From JANRIG01 sp033765235 (GTDB lineage: Bacteria > Bacteroidota > Bacteroidia > Cytophagales > UBA9547): 64,000 bases of DNA. Location of the stretch: NCBI GenBank assembly GCA_033765235.1, contig JANRIG010000020.1, positions 252,242 to 316,241 of the forward strand, in the 5' to 3' direction. A model generated the notes under the pieces. It ran no database searches and was not told the origin of the DNA. It saw only the letters and a program-made list of their open reading frames with translations. Made by a program: the position numbers and the translations under genes. The stretch's first letter is position 1. Each line of letters begins with the position of its first letter. This document shows, in pieces, positions 27,723 through 35,151 of the stretch.

Positions 27723-29663
27723 ATGATAAATGATATATTAACATCGCAAGAAGTATCTCACCCTTTGGCTCCATTATCTGCATTTGAAATAGGCAAAGTA
27801 GTAGATGTAATTAAATATAATAAAAATTTTACCCCAACATTCAGATTTATTTCTATAGTATTAAAAGAACCATCAAAATCGGTTGTGAAATCTTTCAAAT
27901 CCGGAGATGAGATAACAAGAGAAGCATTTATTGTGTTATTTGACAATGCTAATAATGCTTGTTATGAGGTAATTGTCAATATAAACAATGCCTTTGTAAG
28001 CTCATGGGAGCACATACCCGGAGTACAGCCAACCATGTCTGCAGATGAGCAAATTGAATGCGAAAAAGCAGTAATGGAAAGTCAATTGTTCAAAGAAGCA
28101 TTGGCAAAATATGGGATTACAGACATGAATTTGCTCATGGTAGATATATGGAGCGCAGGTAATTATGGGCAAAAAGAAGAATCTACCATGCGATTAGCAA
28201 GGCCATTATGTTTTTTAAGGAGTGAGCCCGGAGATAATGGATATGCCCGGCCTATAGAAGGGCTAAAACCCGTAGTAGATTTAAATACTATGCAAGTAAT
28301 AAGAGTAGAAGACTATGGTAAGTGGCCTATGCCAACCCAATCAGGGAATTATGCACTACCATTTGTGGGTAAATTTAGAAAAGATATCAAACCTATAGAA
28401 ATCACTCAGCCCGAAGGGCCGAGTTTTACGGTAAAAGGGCATGAAATAAGCTGGCAAAAATGGAATTTTGTAATAGGCTTTAATTCGCGCGAAGGACTTA
28501 CAATTCACCACCTTAATTATGATGATGAAGGCAAAAAAAGATCAATTCTATATCGAGCTTCGCTTTCTGAAATGGTGGTACCTTATGGAGACCCTACTGA
28601 TACACAAAAAAGAAAAAATGCATTTGATTCCGGGGAATATGGTATGGGTATGTGTGCCAACAGCTTAGAGCTGGGCTGTGATTGTGTAGGATATATACAA
28701 TATTTTGATGCCCACCTTACCAATAGCAGGGGTGAACCATTTACTATCAAAAATGCCATTTGCATGCACGAAGAAGATTATGGAATATTATGGAAGCATA
28801 CTGACAGGAGAATAGGTGTACCTGAAGTAAGACGCTCCAGAAGATTAGTAATTTCTTCTGTATCAACTGTAGAAAATTATGAATATGGCTTTTTTTGGTA
28901 CTTATATCAGGATGGAAACATACAATTTGAAATAAAATTGACCGGAATATTATCACTGGGAGCATACCACCCGGGTCAAACACCAAAATACGGCAATTTG
29001 ATAGCACCCCAATTATATGCGCCCAATCATCAACATTTTTTTAATATAAGGCTTGATTTTGATATTGACGGCGAAAATAATACTGTATATCAAGTAGATA
29101 TAGTGCCTGATGAAATTGATGAAAATAATCCATTCGAAAATGCATTTTATGCCAAAGCCACCCCTCTTGAAACAGAAAGTAAAGCACTCGGCAAATTAAA
29201 TTTAGAGACAGGCAGATATTGGAAAATAGTAAATGAAAATGTAAAAAATCATGTGGGCGATGCTGTAGGATATAAATTTATAGCGGGCGACAATTGTGTG
29301 CCATTTGCCTCTAAAAATTCGAGTTGGAGAAAAAGGGCAGGTTTTGTAGAAAACCATGTGTGGGTGACACCTTTAGATGAAAAAGAATTATTTGCAGCCG
29401 GTGATTATCCTAACCAACATATAGGCGGGGATGGACTGATAAAGTGGATACAAAAAGATAGAGAAATCAGAAATAAAGATATTGTATTTTGGTACACTAT
29501 GGGGCACAACCACATTCCCAGACCGGAAGACTATCCTGTGATGCCTACAGCATATATCGGATTTTTATTAAAACCTTTGGGTTTTTTCAGTCAAAATCCG
29601 GCTAATGATGTGCCCCCTTCTAATAAAATACATAAATCTGAAAATTCTGCTTGCTGTAATTAA
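27723..29663 (+). CDS. Copper-containing primary amine oxidase
   Basis: A 646-residue copper/topaquinone amine oxidase, which turns primary amines into aldehydes, ammonia and H2O2. The topaquinone tyrosine is Y386 in STVENYEYG. The catalytic base is D302 in FDSGEYGMG, copper ligands are H436 and H438 in the HQH of PNHQHFF, and the third lies in GHNHIPRPEDYP (595-606). Two N-terminal cystatin-like regions precede the catalytic domain. No signal peptide is present, so it is probably cytoplasmic. The C-terminus ends SACCN, a potential thiolate metal site. It lies 23 bases before a small CxxC membrane protein. Such enzymes are not universal in Bacteroidota. Confidence 0.93.
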   Translation: MINDILTSQEVSHPLAPLSAFEIGKVVDVIKYNKNFTPTFRFISIVLKEPSKSVVKSFKSGDEITREAFIVLFDNANNACYEVIVNINNAFVSSWEHIPGVQPTMSADEQIECEKAVMESQLFKEALAKYGITDMNLLMVDIWSAGNYGQKEESTMRLARPLCFLRSEPGDNGYARPIEGLKPVVDLNTMQVIRVEDYGKWPMPTQSGNYALPFVGKFRKDIKPIEITQPEGPSFTVKGHEISWQKWNFVIGFNSREGLTIHHLNYDDEGKKRSILYRASLSEMVVPYGDPTDTQKRKNAFDSGEYGMGMCANSLELGCDCVGYIQYFDAHLTNSRGEPFTIKNAICMHEEDYGILWKHTDRRIGVPEVRRSRRLVISSVSTVENYEYGFFWYLYQDGNIQFEIKLTGILSLGAYHPGQTPKYGNLIAPQLYAPNHQHFFNIRLDFDIDGENNTVYQVDIVPDEIDENNPFENAFYAKATPLETESKALGKLNLETGRYWKIVNENVKNHVGDAVGYKFIAGDNCVPFASKNSSWRKRAGFVENHVWVTPLDEKELFAAGDYPNQHIGGDGLIKWIQKDREIRNKDIVFWYTMGHNHIPRPEDYPVMPTAYIGFLLKPLGFFSQNPANDVPPSNKIHKSENSACCN

Positions 29664-29686
29664 TTCAAAACATACAATATGATTTT

Positions 29687-30097
29687 ATGATTAAAGTATT
29701 CAGGAATATTTTGCCATACGGAATCACTTCGTCTATATCCATGTTGTTGGGTACAATAGTTGCATTTATGCCCAAGTGTATGTTTTGTTGGGCTGCTTAT
29801 GCAAGCCTTTTGAGTTCTATTGGGATATCAAGTTTGTCATTTGTACCTTGGCTTATGCCTGCTATATTGGTGTTATTTACTTTAAATGCATTTGCAATCG
29901 TTAAAATGTCTATTGACAGAAATGTATCACTACAGATAATATTGAACATTGCAGGAGTGTGCTTGATGCTTATTAACAGATTTTTGTGGGATTTAAAAAT
30001 TTTCATTTATATAGGATTGGCATTGATGGTTATCTCTTCAACATGGCAATTAATATCAGGCAAAAAAATTTGCAATTATTCATTAAAAACACCATGA
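29687..30097 (+). CDS. Small four-helix membrane protein with CxxC (MerC/MerT-like)
   Basis: A 136-residue membrane protein with about four helices. The first helix runs into PKCMFCWAAYASLLSSIGIS, and the CxxC followed by W/P-A-Y-A-x-L-L-S-S-x-G resembles mercury/metal-transport membrane proteins of the MerC/MerT type. The rest is plain hydrophobic helices. The CxxC could take up or hand over a soft metal. Being 23 bases downstream of a copper amine oxidase suggests copper delivery, but this is inference. A more general thiol-redox or unrelated role is also possible. Confidence 0.65.
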   Translation: MIKVFRNILPYGITSSISMLLGTIVAFMPKCMFCWAAYASLLSSIGISSLSFVPWLMPAILVLFTLNAFAIVKMSIDRNVSLQIILNIAGVCLMLINRFLWDLKIFIYIGLALMVISSTWQLISGKKICNYSLKTP

Positions 30098-30117
30098 TTT
30101 TAGATAATCTCAACATT

Positions 30118-30141
30118 ATTTCGGGAGTTTGCTCCCGAAAT
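30118..30141. terminator. Hairpin between convergent genes
   Basis: TTTCGGGAG (30119-30127) and CTCCCGAAA (30132-30140) form a perfect stem with a TTTG loop, extended by one A-T pair. It lies between the convergent MerC-like and FKBP genes. It lacks a U-tract but is palindromic and could stop transcription in both directions. Confidence 0.6.
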
Positions 30142-30232
30142 CTTTAACCGTAAAGTCAGAAAACTGACACCACAGCAAGACTTTACAGTTGTTATCAGCG
30201 AGATATAAAGACCAGAGACGGTCAATACACGT

Positions 30233-31150
30233 CTATTTTGCTATTTTCACCATTTCCACATCAAACACCAATACGGAGTTGGCAGGTATTTTTTCGCCCA
30301 TGGGCATAGGTCCGTAGCCAATAGGCGAAGGGATGTATAATTTGCCTTTGGAACCTTGGTTAAAGTATGACAGACCTTCGTCCCAGCCGGGTATCACCAT
30401 GCCTGTTCCCAGTTTGAAGTTGAGTGGGTCTTTGCCCTCAGATGAGTCAAATACTGAACCGTTTAGCAAGCTGCCTTTGTAGTTTACAAATATATTGTCG
30501 CCGGAGGTAGCATTTTTGCCTTTGCCGGGTTTAGTAATGATGTAGTACAATCCTGAGTTTGTTTTGGTGGCTTTGATACCGTTTTGTTGCAGATAGTCTG
30601 TTATCAACTTGTCATCCACTACTTTTTGTGCCTCTGCCTGTGCCTCCATCATTTTGCGGCGCTCTTCCATGGCTTTGCGTTGCTCTTCTTCAAAAGTGGT
30701 ACGGTCTTGAATTTTTAATATTTTCATGGTGAATGTGATCATACTGCCTGTATCAATAAATGCAGGCATAGGTGCCATAAATGTTTTGCGAAACAGTGAG
30801 TCGGCACTCATTTTGAATACGGCACTGTCTCCTACCGACAGCATGGCCAAGCCCTCTTCTAAGCCACCTTTGAAACTTGGCTCTTGCACCATTACAGATA
30901 TAGGCATACCGTCTTTCCATGTATTGCGCAGCATACTGTCGGGCTGAGAGGTGTTATTGGTTTTGTATGAAAAGTGCAGCGTTACAAAGTCGCCTACTTT
31001 GGCATTGGTACCGGCAGTGTCTTTGTAAAAATAGTACATGAGCCCTGTGTCAGATTTTTTGTAATCTGCTTCGCCCGATTTGTTGCAAGCTGTATAAAGC
31101 AGCAATGCTGATATGATAAATATTAAAAATGATTTTTTGAAAGATGGCAT
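30233..31150 (-). CDS. FKBP-type peptidyl-prolyl isomerase lipoprotein, two domains
   Basis: A 305-residue lipoprotein. The lipobox is LLLYTAC with the lipidated Cys at residue 22. Two FKBP domains are visible: a divergent one at ~50-150 (VGDFVTLHFSYKT, LEEGLAMLSVGDSAVF) and a canonical one at ~205-303 (ILVNYKG-type VNYKGSLLNGSVFDSS, VIPGWDEGLSY, IPSPIGYG, NSVLVFDVEMVKI). A charged Glu/Lys/Met-rich helix (~150-185) links them. It assists folding of exported proteins in the periplasm. Last gene of an aroA-DHH-FKBP run, 20 bases after the DHH gene. Confidence 0.92.
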   Translation of the reverse strand: MPSFKKSFLIFIISALLLYTACNKSGEADYKKSDTGLMYYFYKDTAGTNAKVGDFVTLHFSYKTNNTSQPDSMLRNTWKDGMPISVMVQEPSFKGGLEEGLAMLSVGDSAVFKMSADSLFRKTFMAPMPAFIDTGSMITFTMKILKIQDRTTFEEEQRKAMEERRKMMEAQAEAQKVVDDKLITDYLQQNGIKATKTNSGLYYIITKPGKGKNATSGDNIFVNYKGSLLNGSVFDSSEGKDPLNFKLGTGMVIPGWDEGLSYFNQGSKGKLYIPSPIGYGPMPMGEKIPANSVLVFDVEMVKIAK

Positions 31151-31170
31151 GATTATTAATAGATTAAGGG

Positions 31171-32202
31171 TTAATTATATTCTGATTGCAATTCTTTTTG
31201 ATGCATGGGCAGCAAAGATAAAAATTTATTTACAGTTTGTTCTAAAGAAAGTATTGATTTTCCGCCGGCAGCATTTTTGTGACCGCCACCCTCGAAGTGC
31301 ATATGAGCAAAATTATTGACCGAAAAGTCTCCCGAAGAGCGAAAAGACAGCTTCACCATATCTTCGCGCTCTATAATGATGGCAGCAAAATATACATGCT
31401 CTATTGATAATGCATAATTTACAAGTCCTTCAGTATCGCCTGTTTGCGAATTATATTTTTTCAGTTCTTCGCTATTTATCACTATATATGCGGTATGGTA
31501 TTGGGGCAATACATATAGCTTATGCGCCAATGAATATCCTAAAAATCTTAATTTTTCTTCTGTATTGTTGTCATACACCAGCCTGTGTATCTTGGAGTTG
31601 TCTACCCCTAATGCTATCAATTCGGCAATGATGAGGTGTACTTTTTTGGATGTGGACGGAAATCTGAAAGAGCCTGTATCTGTCATGATACCTGCATAAA
31701 TACATTCGCCAATGGGCATATTTATTTTATCTTTTCCGGATAGCAGCACTATAAGGTCATAAATAAGCTCACAAGTGGCGGCGGCATGGTGGTCCCAAAG
31801 GGTAAAATGGGCTTTTATCTCGGGGTCTAAGTGGTGGTCTATGAGCACTTTGCGGGCATTGGATTTGGCTACGGGCTCGTGCATATCCTTTATTCTTTCA
31901 TAGTTGCCAAAGTCGAGGCAGAATATCAAGTCTGCTTCATCAATGAGTTGCAAGCATTTTTTTTGAGTATAAGTATCATTCTCAAAGTTAAGCACTTTGT
32001 CATTGCCCACCATCCATTGTATAAATTTGGGATAGTCTGTGGGGGTAATTACAGATACATGATGCCCATACTGCAGCAAAAAATTATACAATGCCAATGA
32101 AGATCCTAATGCATCTGCATCAGGCTTTTGGTGAGTAGTAATGACTATATTAATAGCATGACCAAGAATTAATGATTTGAGAGCATCAATATTCTCTTGC
32201 AT
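31171..32202 (-). CDS. DHH/DHHA1 phosphoesterase (NrnA-like oligoribonuclease/pAp phosphatase)
   Basis: A 343-residue enzyme. The DHH domain has HQKPDADALGSS and LIDHHLDPE, with the metal-binding DHH, plus GIMTDTGSFRF. The DHHA1 domain ends in FEGGGHKNAAGG, the substrate-binding glycine motif. NrnA proteins degrade nano-RNAs and remove the 3'-phosphate from pAp; Bacteroidota lack Orn, so this is probably their nano-RNase. ATG 32202 is chosen (an ATG two codons upstream is equally possible). It sits between aroA and an FKBP lipoprotein gene. Confidence 0.92.
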   Translation of the reverse strand: MQENIDALKSLILGHAINIVITTHQKPDADALGSSLALYNFLLQYGHHVSVITPTDYPKFIQWMVGNDKVLNFENDTYTQKKCLQLIDEADLIFCLDFGNYERIKDMHEPVAKSNARKVLIDHHLDPEIKAHFTLWDHHAAATCELIYDLIVLLSGKDKINMPIGECIYAGIMTDTGSFRFPSTSKKVHLIIAELIALGVDNSKIHRLVYDNNTEEKLRFLGYSLAHKLYVLPQYHTAYIVINSEELKKYNSQTGDTEGLVNYALSIEHVYFAAIIIEREDMVKLSFRSSGDFSVNNFAHMHFEGGGHKNAAGGKSILSLEQTVNKFLSLLPMHQKELQSEYN

Positions 32203-32260
32203 ATACAATGGGGTAACGAGGGTGCAATATTGATGAATTATTTTATATCAAGATAATAAT

Positions 32261-33493
32261 TTATACTTCTTTTATTACAAATCCTGCATTTTTCAAATCT
32301 GTCCAATAAGATGGGTATGACTTTACCACCACCTCCGGATTTTCTATCTTGATGCTGCTTTTCATAGCCATTGGAGCAAATGCCATGGCCATGCGGTGGT
32401 CTTTGTATGTTTTTATGGTCTGTGTAGATTTGTATTCGGGCACACCTATTACTTGATATGATTGATTTTTTTCAGTTTCCTGAATACTTACATTGTATTT
32501 TGACAACTCATATTGCAATGCACTGATACGGTCTGTTTCTTTGACTTTGAGGCTTTCTATACCCGTCATCTCGAGGCGAATATTGAGTGCGGCAGCACAC
32601 ACAGCTACTGTTTGCGCCAAGTCCGGACAGTGAGCAAAATCTAAGGATATGTGCTCAGTCAAATGGTGTGAAAATGGCTTGGTAATGCGTACATAATGGT
32701 CAAAAAACTCAGTTTGTACTCCAAAATTTTCCATAATAGAGGCTATTACTGCATCGCCTTGCAAAGAATTATTTTTTAGTCCTACAAGCTCTATATCAGC
32801 CTCATAGGATAGTGCCGCTATGCTATACCAATAGCTTGCCCCAGACCAGTCTGACTCTACAAAAAATGTAGTTTTTTTATAATTTTGAGGTTCTATGGTG
32901 ATGGTATTGTTTTCAAAAGTATAATTTATGCCAAAATCTCGCATCATTTGCAAGGTCATCATAATATAGGGCAATGAGCCTACTACTCCCGTAAGGGTAA
33001 GTATTAATCCTTTGGGCAGGCACGGCCCTATCATAAGAAGAGATGATATATATTGGCTGCTCACATCGCCACGTATGCTCACCTGATTGGTATGTTGATT
33101 TTTTAATCCTTTAATCAATAATGGTGGAAAGCCTTCGTTTTTTCTATACTCTATTTCAGCACCCAATGTGCGCAGTGCATCTACTAATAGTCCTATGGGG
33201 CGCTCACACATGCGCTCGGTACCTGTGATTATCCGTTCCTGATTTTGCAGACTTAGATATGAGGTAAGAAAACGCATAGTAGTGCCTGCATCTATTACAT
33301 CAAGAATTTTGTCTTTAGACTGGAGCAGCTTGAGCATAGTCTCGGTATCGCGTGCGGTGGATATATTCTCTATGGTACCAATATTTCCTGACAGAGCATT
33401 GATTATCAAAGCCCTATTGCTTTCACTTTTGGATGAAGGCAGGTGAATGCGTGTTTTTATTTTTTTTGAAGGATGGCTGATAAGGTAATCCAT
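32261..33493 (-). CDS. aroA: 3-phosphoshikimate 1-carboxyvinyltransferase (EPSP synthase)
   Basis: A 410-residue shikimate-pathway enzyme transferring enolpyruvyl from PEP to shikimate 3-phosphate. Substrate-binding pieces are LPSSKSESNRALI, DAGTTMRFL, the RPIGLLVDALRTLG segment, SSQYISSLLM and KETDRISAL, with KDHRMAMAFAP near the end. Length is slightly below the usual ~425. The N-terminal SSKS motif and GTTMRF (rather than the glyphosate-sensitive GNAGTAMRP form) are typical of Bacteroidota versions. Transcription probably begins at the TACCTTTG element 34 bases upstream. Confidence 0.95.
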   Translation of the reverse strand: MDYLISHPSKKIKTRIHLPSSKSESNRALIINALSGNIGTIENISTARDTETMLKLLQSKDKILDVIDAGTTMRFLTSYLSLQNQERIITGTERMCERPIGLLVDALRTLGAEIEYRKNEGFPPLLIKGLKNQHTNQVSIRGDVSSQYISSLLMIGPCLPKGLILTLTGVVGSLPYIMMTLQMMRDFGINYTFENNTITIEPQNYKKTTFFVESDWSGASYWYSIAALSYEADIELVGLKNNSLQGDAVIASIMENFGVQTEFFDHYVRITKPFSHHLTEHISLDFAHCPDLAQTVAVCAAALNIRLEMTGIESLKVKETDRISALQYELSKYNVSIQETEKNQSYQVIGVPEYKSTQTIKTYKDHRMAMAFAPMAMKSSIKIENPEVVVKSYPSYWTDLKNAGFVIKEV

Positions 33494-33526
33494 TTGCTAC
33501 AATCCGAGTATTATATTATTGGGCTG

Positions 33527-33534
33527 CAAAGGTA
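33527..33534 (-). promoter_or_regulatory. aroA: Bacteroidota -7 element for aroA operon
   Basis: TACCTTTG on the minus strand fits TAnnTTTG; the aroA ATG follows 34 bases later. Confidence 0.55.
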
Positions 33535-33735
33535 ATATAGAATGTGGTATGAAAGCGTGTGAATAATAAAAGTTTTTTTTTACAAAAAAAATTTGACAGT
33601 GTCTGTTTGCATATAGAGCACAATATAGATTAGATGTGTTATCAGTATCTTCTAATTGTGTATTCATTATTGTTAATAAAAATTTGAGAGACACATAATT
33701 ATATAAAAATCACATTGGTGTACTTAAATAGTAAA
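33535..33735. other. Non-coding spacer between aroA promoter and tRNA-Asp copy
   Basis: No gene, hairpin or repeat is evident. It completes a span of about 300 bases (33494-33797) with no protein gene, whose right end is the rearranged tRNA-Asp copy. Confidence 0.4.
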
Positions 33736-33736
33736 A

Positions 33737-33806
33737 TAAGCGGTTCGGACGGTCTCGTCAAGTTGCTTGCAACTTGACGAGACGACAGGCATGTATGCTA
33801 AACTGT
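33737..33806 (-). pseudogene. Rearranged tRNA-Asp copy interrupted by a hairpin
   Basis: Bases 33737-33752 (TAAGCGGTTCGGACGG) repeat exactly 34052-34067, the 3' end of the intact tRNA-Asp. Bases 33784-33796 (GACAGGCATGTAT) repeat exactly 34093-34105, its anticodon region, in the same order and orientation. A weaker match (CTAA, ACTG) continues to 33806. The 25 bases in between, which encode the T-arm and variable loop in the intact gene, are replaced by a 31-base perfect hairpin. It cannot fold as a tRNA, so it is a remnant or an attachment-site-like duplicate. The GIY-YIG stop codon lies inside it. Confidence 0.75.
33752..33783. repeat. Perfect inverted repeat inside the tRNA-Asp copy
   Basis: GTCTCGTCAAGTTGC (33752-33766) and GCAACTTGACGAGAC (33769-33783) are exact reverse complements separated by TT. 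It is the strongest hairpin in this part of the window and has no counterpart in the intact tRNA gene. Confidence 0.9.
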
Positions 33807-34034
33807 GAGTTTTAATATTGAAGCTATATTGCGTCTTTTTATTCTTCGCTCCTCTTTCAGCGCTTCTGATTTGGATGCAAATGATTGTGAAAATACTATT
33901 TTCCAAGGTTGTTTTCCGGCAGTATATCGAGATAAGTTATTATTGTGTTCCCAAAGTCTCTTCTCAAGATTTTGAGTTACACCTTTATAGTAAACATTAT
34001 ATTTATCACTGTATATAATGTATAAAATATACAT
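33798..34034 (-). CDS. GIY-YIG family endonuclease, tRNA-associated
   Basis: A 78-residue single-domain GIY-YIG/URI protein. YILYIIYSDKYNVYYKG gives the two Tyr motifs (YII and YKG variants), and KRLWEHN holds the catalytic Arg. GKQPWKIVFS and the catalytic Glu in ALKEERRIK complete the domain. Stand-alone proteins of this type (UPF0213-like) are common in Bacteroidota; their function is largely unknown. ATG 34034 is the start: the frame is open into the tRNA, but those residues are encoded by the tRNA itself. The gene lies 21 bases past the 3' end of tRNA-Asp, and its stop is inside a rearranged copy of that tRNA. Confidence 0.85.
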   Translation of the reverse strand: MYILYIIYSDKYNVYYKGVTQNLEKRLWEHNNNLSRYTAGKQPWKIVFSQSFASKSEALKEERRIKRRNIASILKLTV

Positions 34035-34055
34035 AAAAAAAGTATCATTACTAAG

Positions 34056-34129
34056 CGGTTCGGACGGGACTCGAACCCGCGACCCCATGCGTGACAGGCA
34101 TGTATTCTAACCAACTGAACTACCGAACC
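34056..34129 (-). tRNA. tRNA-Asp (GTC)
   Basis: A complete 74-base cloverleaf. The acceptor stem is GGTTCGG/CCGAACC with discriminator G. The D-arm is GTTC-AGTTGGTTA-GAAT, and the anticodon stem CATGC/GCATG encloses CTGTCAC with anticodon GTC (34093-34095 on the plus strand reads GAC). The variable loop is five bases and the T-arm has TTCGAGT. The 3' CCA is not encoded. No other tRNA gene is visible nearby. Confidence 0.96.
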
Positions 34130-34294
34130 AACATTTAATATCAATTTGCATTGATGAATTAACAACAGCTAATTCTATTCAAATGATGGGATTATATTTT
34201 ATCCAATTTTTTATTTGCAATAACTTATTTAGACATGCTTACAAAAAACGGATTGCAAAGATATTAAAAATATCGTTTCGCAAATTTTTTTTTA

Positions 34295-35095
34295 TTATAT
34301 ATTCATTTGCGTGATAAGAGTGCCCGCATTTTCAAAATCATGTAAATCTTCTGCCATACAAATTTTTACCTCATGCACTCCTTCTTTGAGCGATTGAAAG
34401 GCATTGTCAAGCTTTGGTATCATACCCTTGCTCACTATATTGCGGTCTTTGAGCTCCATATAGTATGCTGAATTTATTTTTTTTATCACAGAATTTTCAT
34501 CGTTTATATCTGCCAATACTCCCTTTTTTTCGAAGCAATATACTAAAGTGACTTCATAGTTTTTTTTGGCAAGTGCAGAAGCTATACATGCAGCAATGGT
34601 ATCTGCATTGGTATTGAGCAAGTTGCCTTGATGGTCATGAGTGATGGCACAAAACACAGGGACCCAATGATTGTCTAAAAATATTTTGATATTAGCTGCA
34701 TCCGGCATATTGTAGTCAAGGTCGCCTACATAGCCCCAGTCTATTTTGCTGTCATTTCTTTTGAGGGCAGGTATAGTATTGGCATCTGCACCTGAGAGGC
34801 CAAAAGCGTTGCAGCCCAATGATTGCAGCTTTGCCACCAGCATTTTATTGATGTAGCCGGCATATACCATAGTCACAATTTTCAATGTTTCGGCATCGGT
34901 GACTCTGCGCCCGTCTATCATTTTTGTATCTACTCCAAGTCTGTCTGTAAGCTCAGTAGCCAACTTACCTCCTCCGTGCACCAATATTTTGAGACCGGCA
35001 ATGTTTACAAAGTCTGTTAAAAAATTGTTAAGTTTACTATCATCATCTATGATATTTCCACCAATTTTTATTACCTTGATGCCGTTTTCTATCAT
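34295..35095 (-). CDS. argB: Acetylglutamate kinase
   Basis: A 266-residue amino-acid kinase that phosphorylates N-acetylglutamate in arginine synthesis. Visible motifs are VIKIGGNIIDD, LVHGGGKLATEL, the DGRRVTDAETL substrate loop, GLSGADANTI and the C-terminal KGMIPKLDNAFQSL. ATG 35095 is chosen over an in-frame codon at 35143 because the enzyme starts just before the first strand. It is divergent from the glucan phosphorylase homologue and is the only arginine gene in the window. Confidence 0.94.
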   Translation of the reverse strand: MIENGIKVIKIGGNIIDDDSKLNNFLTDFVNIAGLKILVHGGGKLATELTDRLGVDTKMIDGRRVTDAETLKIVTMVYAGYINKMLVAKLQSLGCNAFGLSGADANTIPALKRNDSKIDWGYVGDLDYNMPDAANIKIFLDNHWVPVFCAITHDHQGNLLNTNADTIAACIASALAKKNYEVTLVYCFEKKGVLADINDENSVIKKINSAYYMELKDRNIVSKGMIPKLDNAFQSLKEGVHEVKICMAEDLHDFENAGTLITQMNI

Positions 35096-35151
35096 TAGTA
35101 TTATTTTTCCATTAACATAATGCAAAAAAAGTAATTTTAACAATAATTATC

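Noticed and set aside
33737..33806. Second functional tRNA-Asp
   Set aside because: T-arm and 5' half are missing or altered, so no cloverleaf can form.
34035..34088. N-terminal extension of the GIY-YIG frame reading MGSRVRVPSEPLS
   Set aside because: These residues are the translation of tRNA-Asp and its 3' flank, so the frame is open by chance; the ATG at 34034 begins the real domain.
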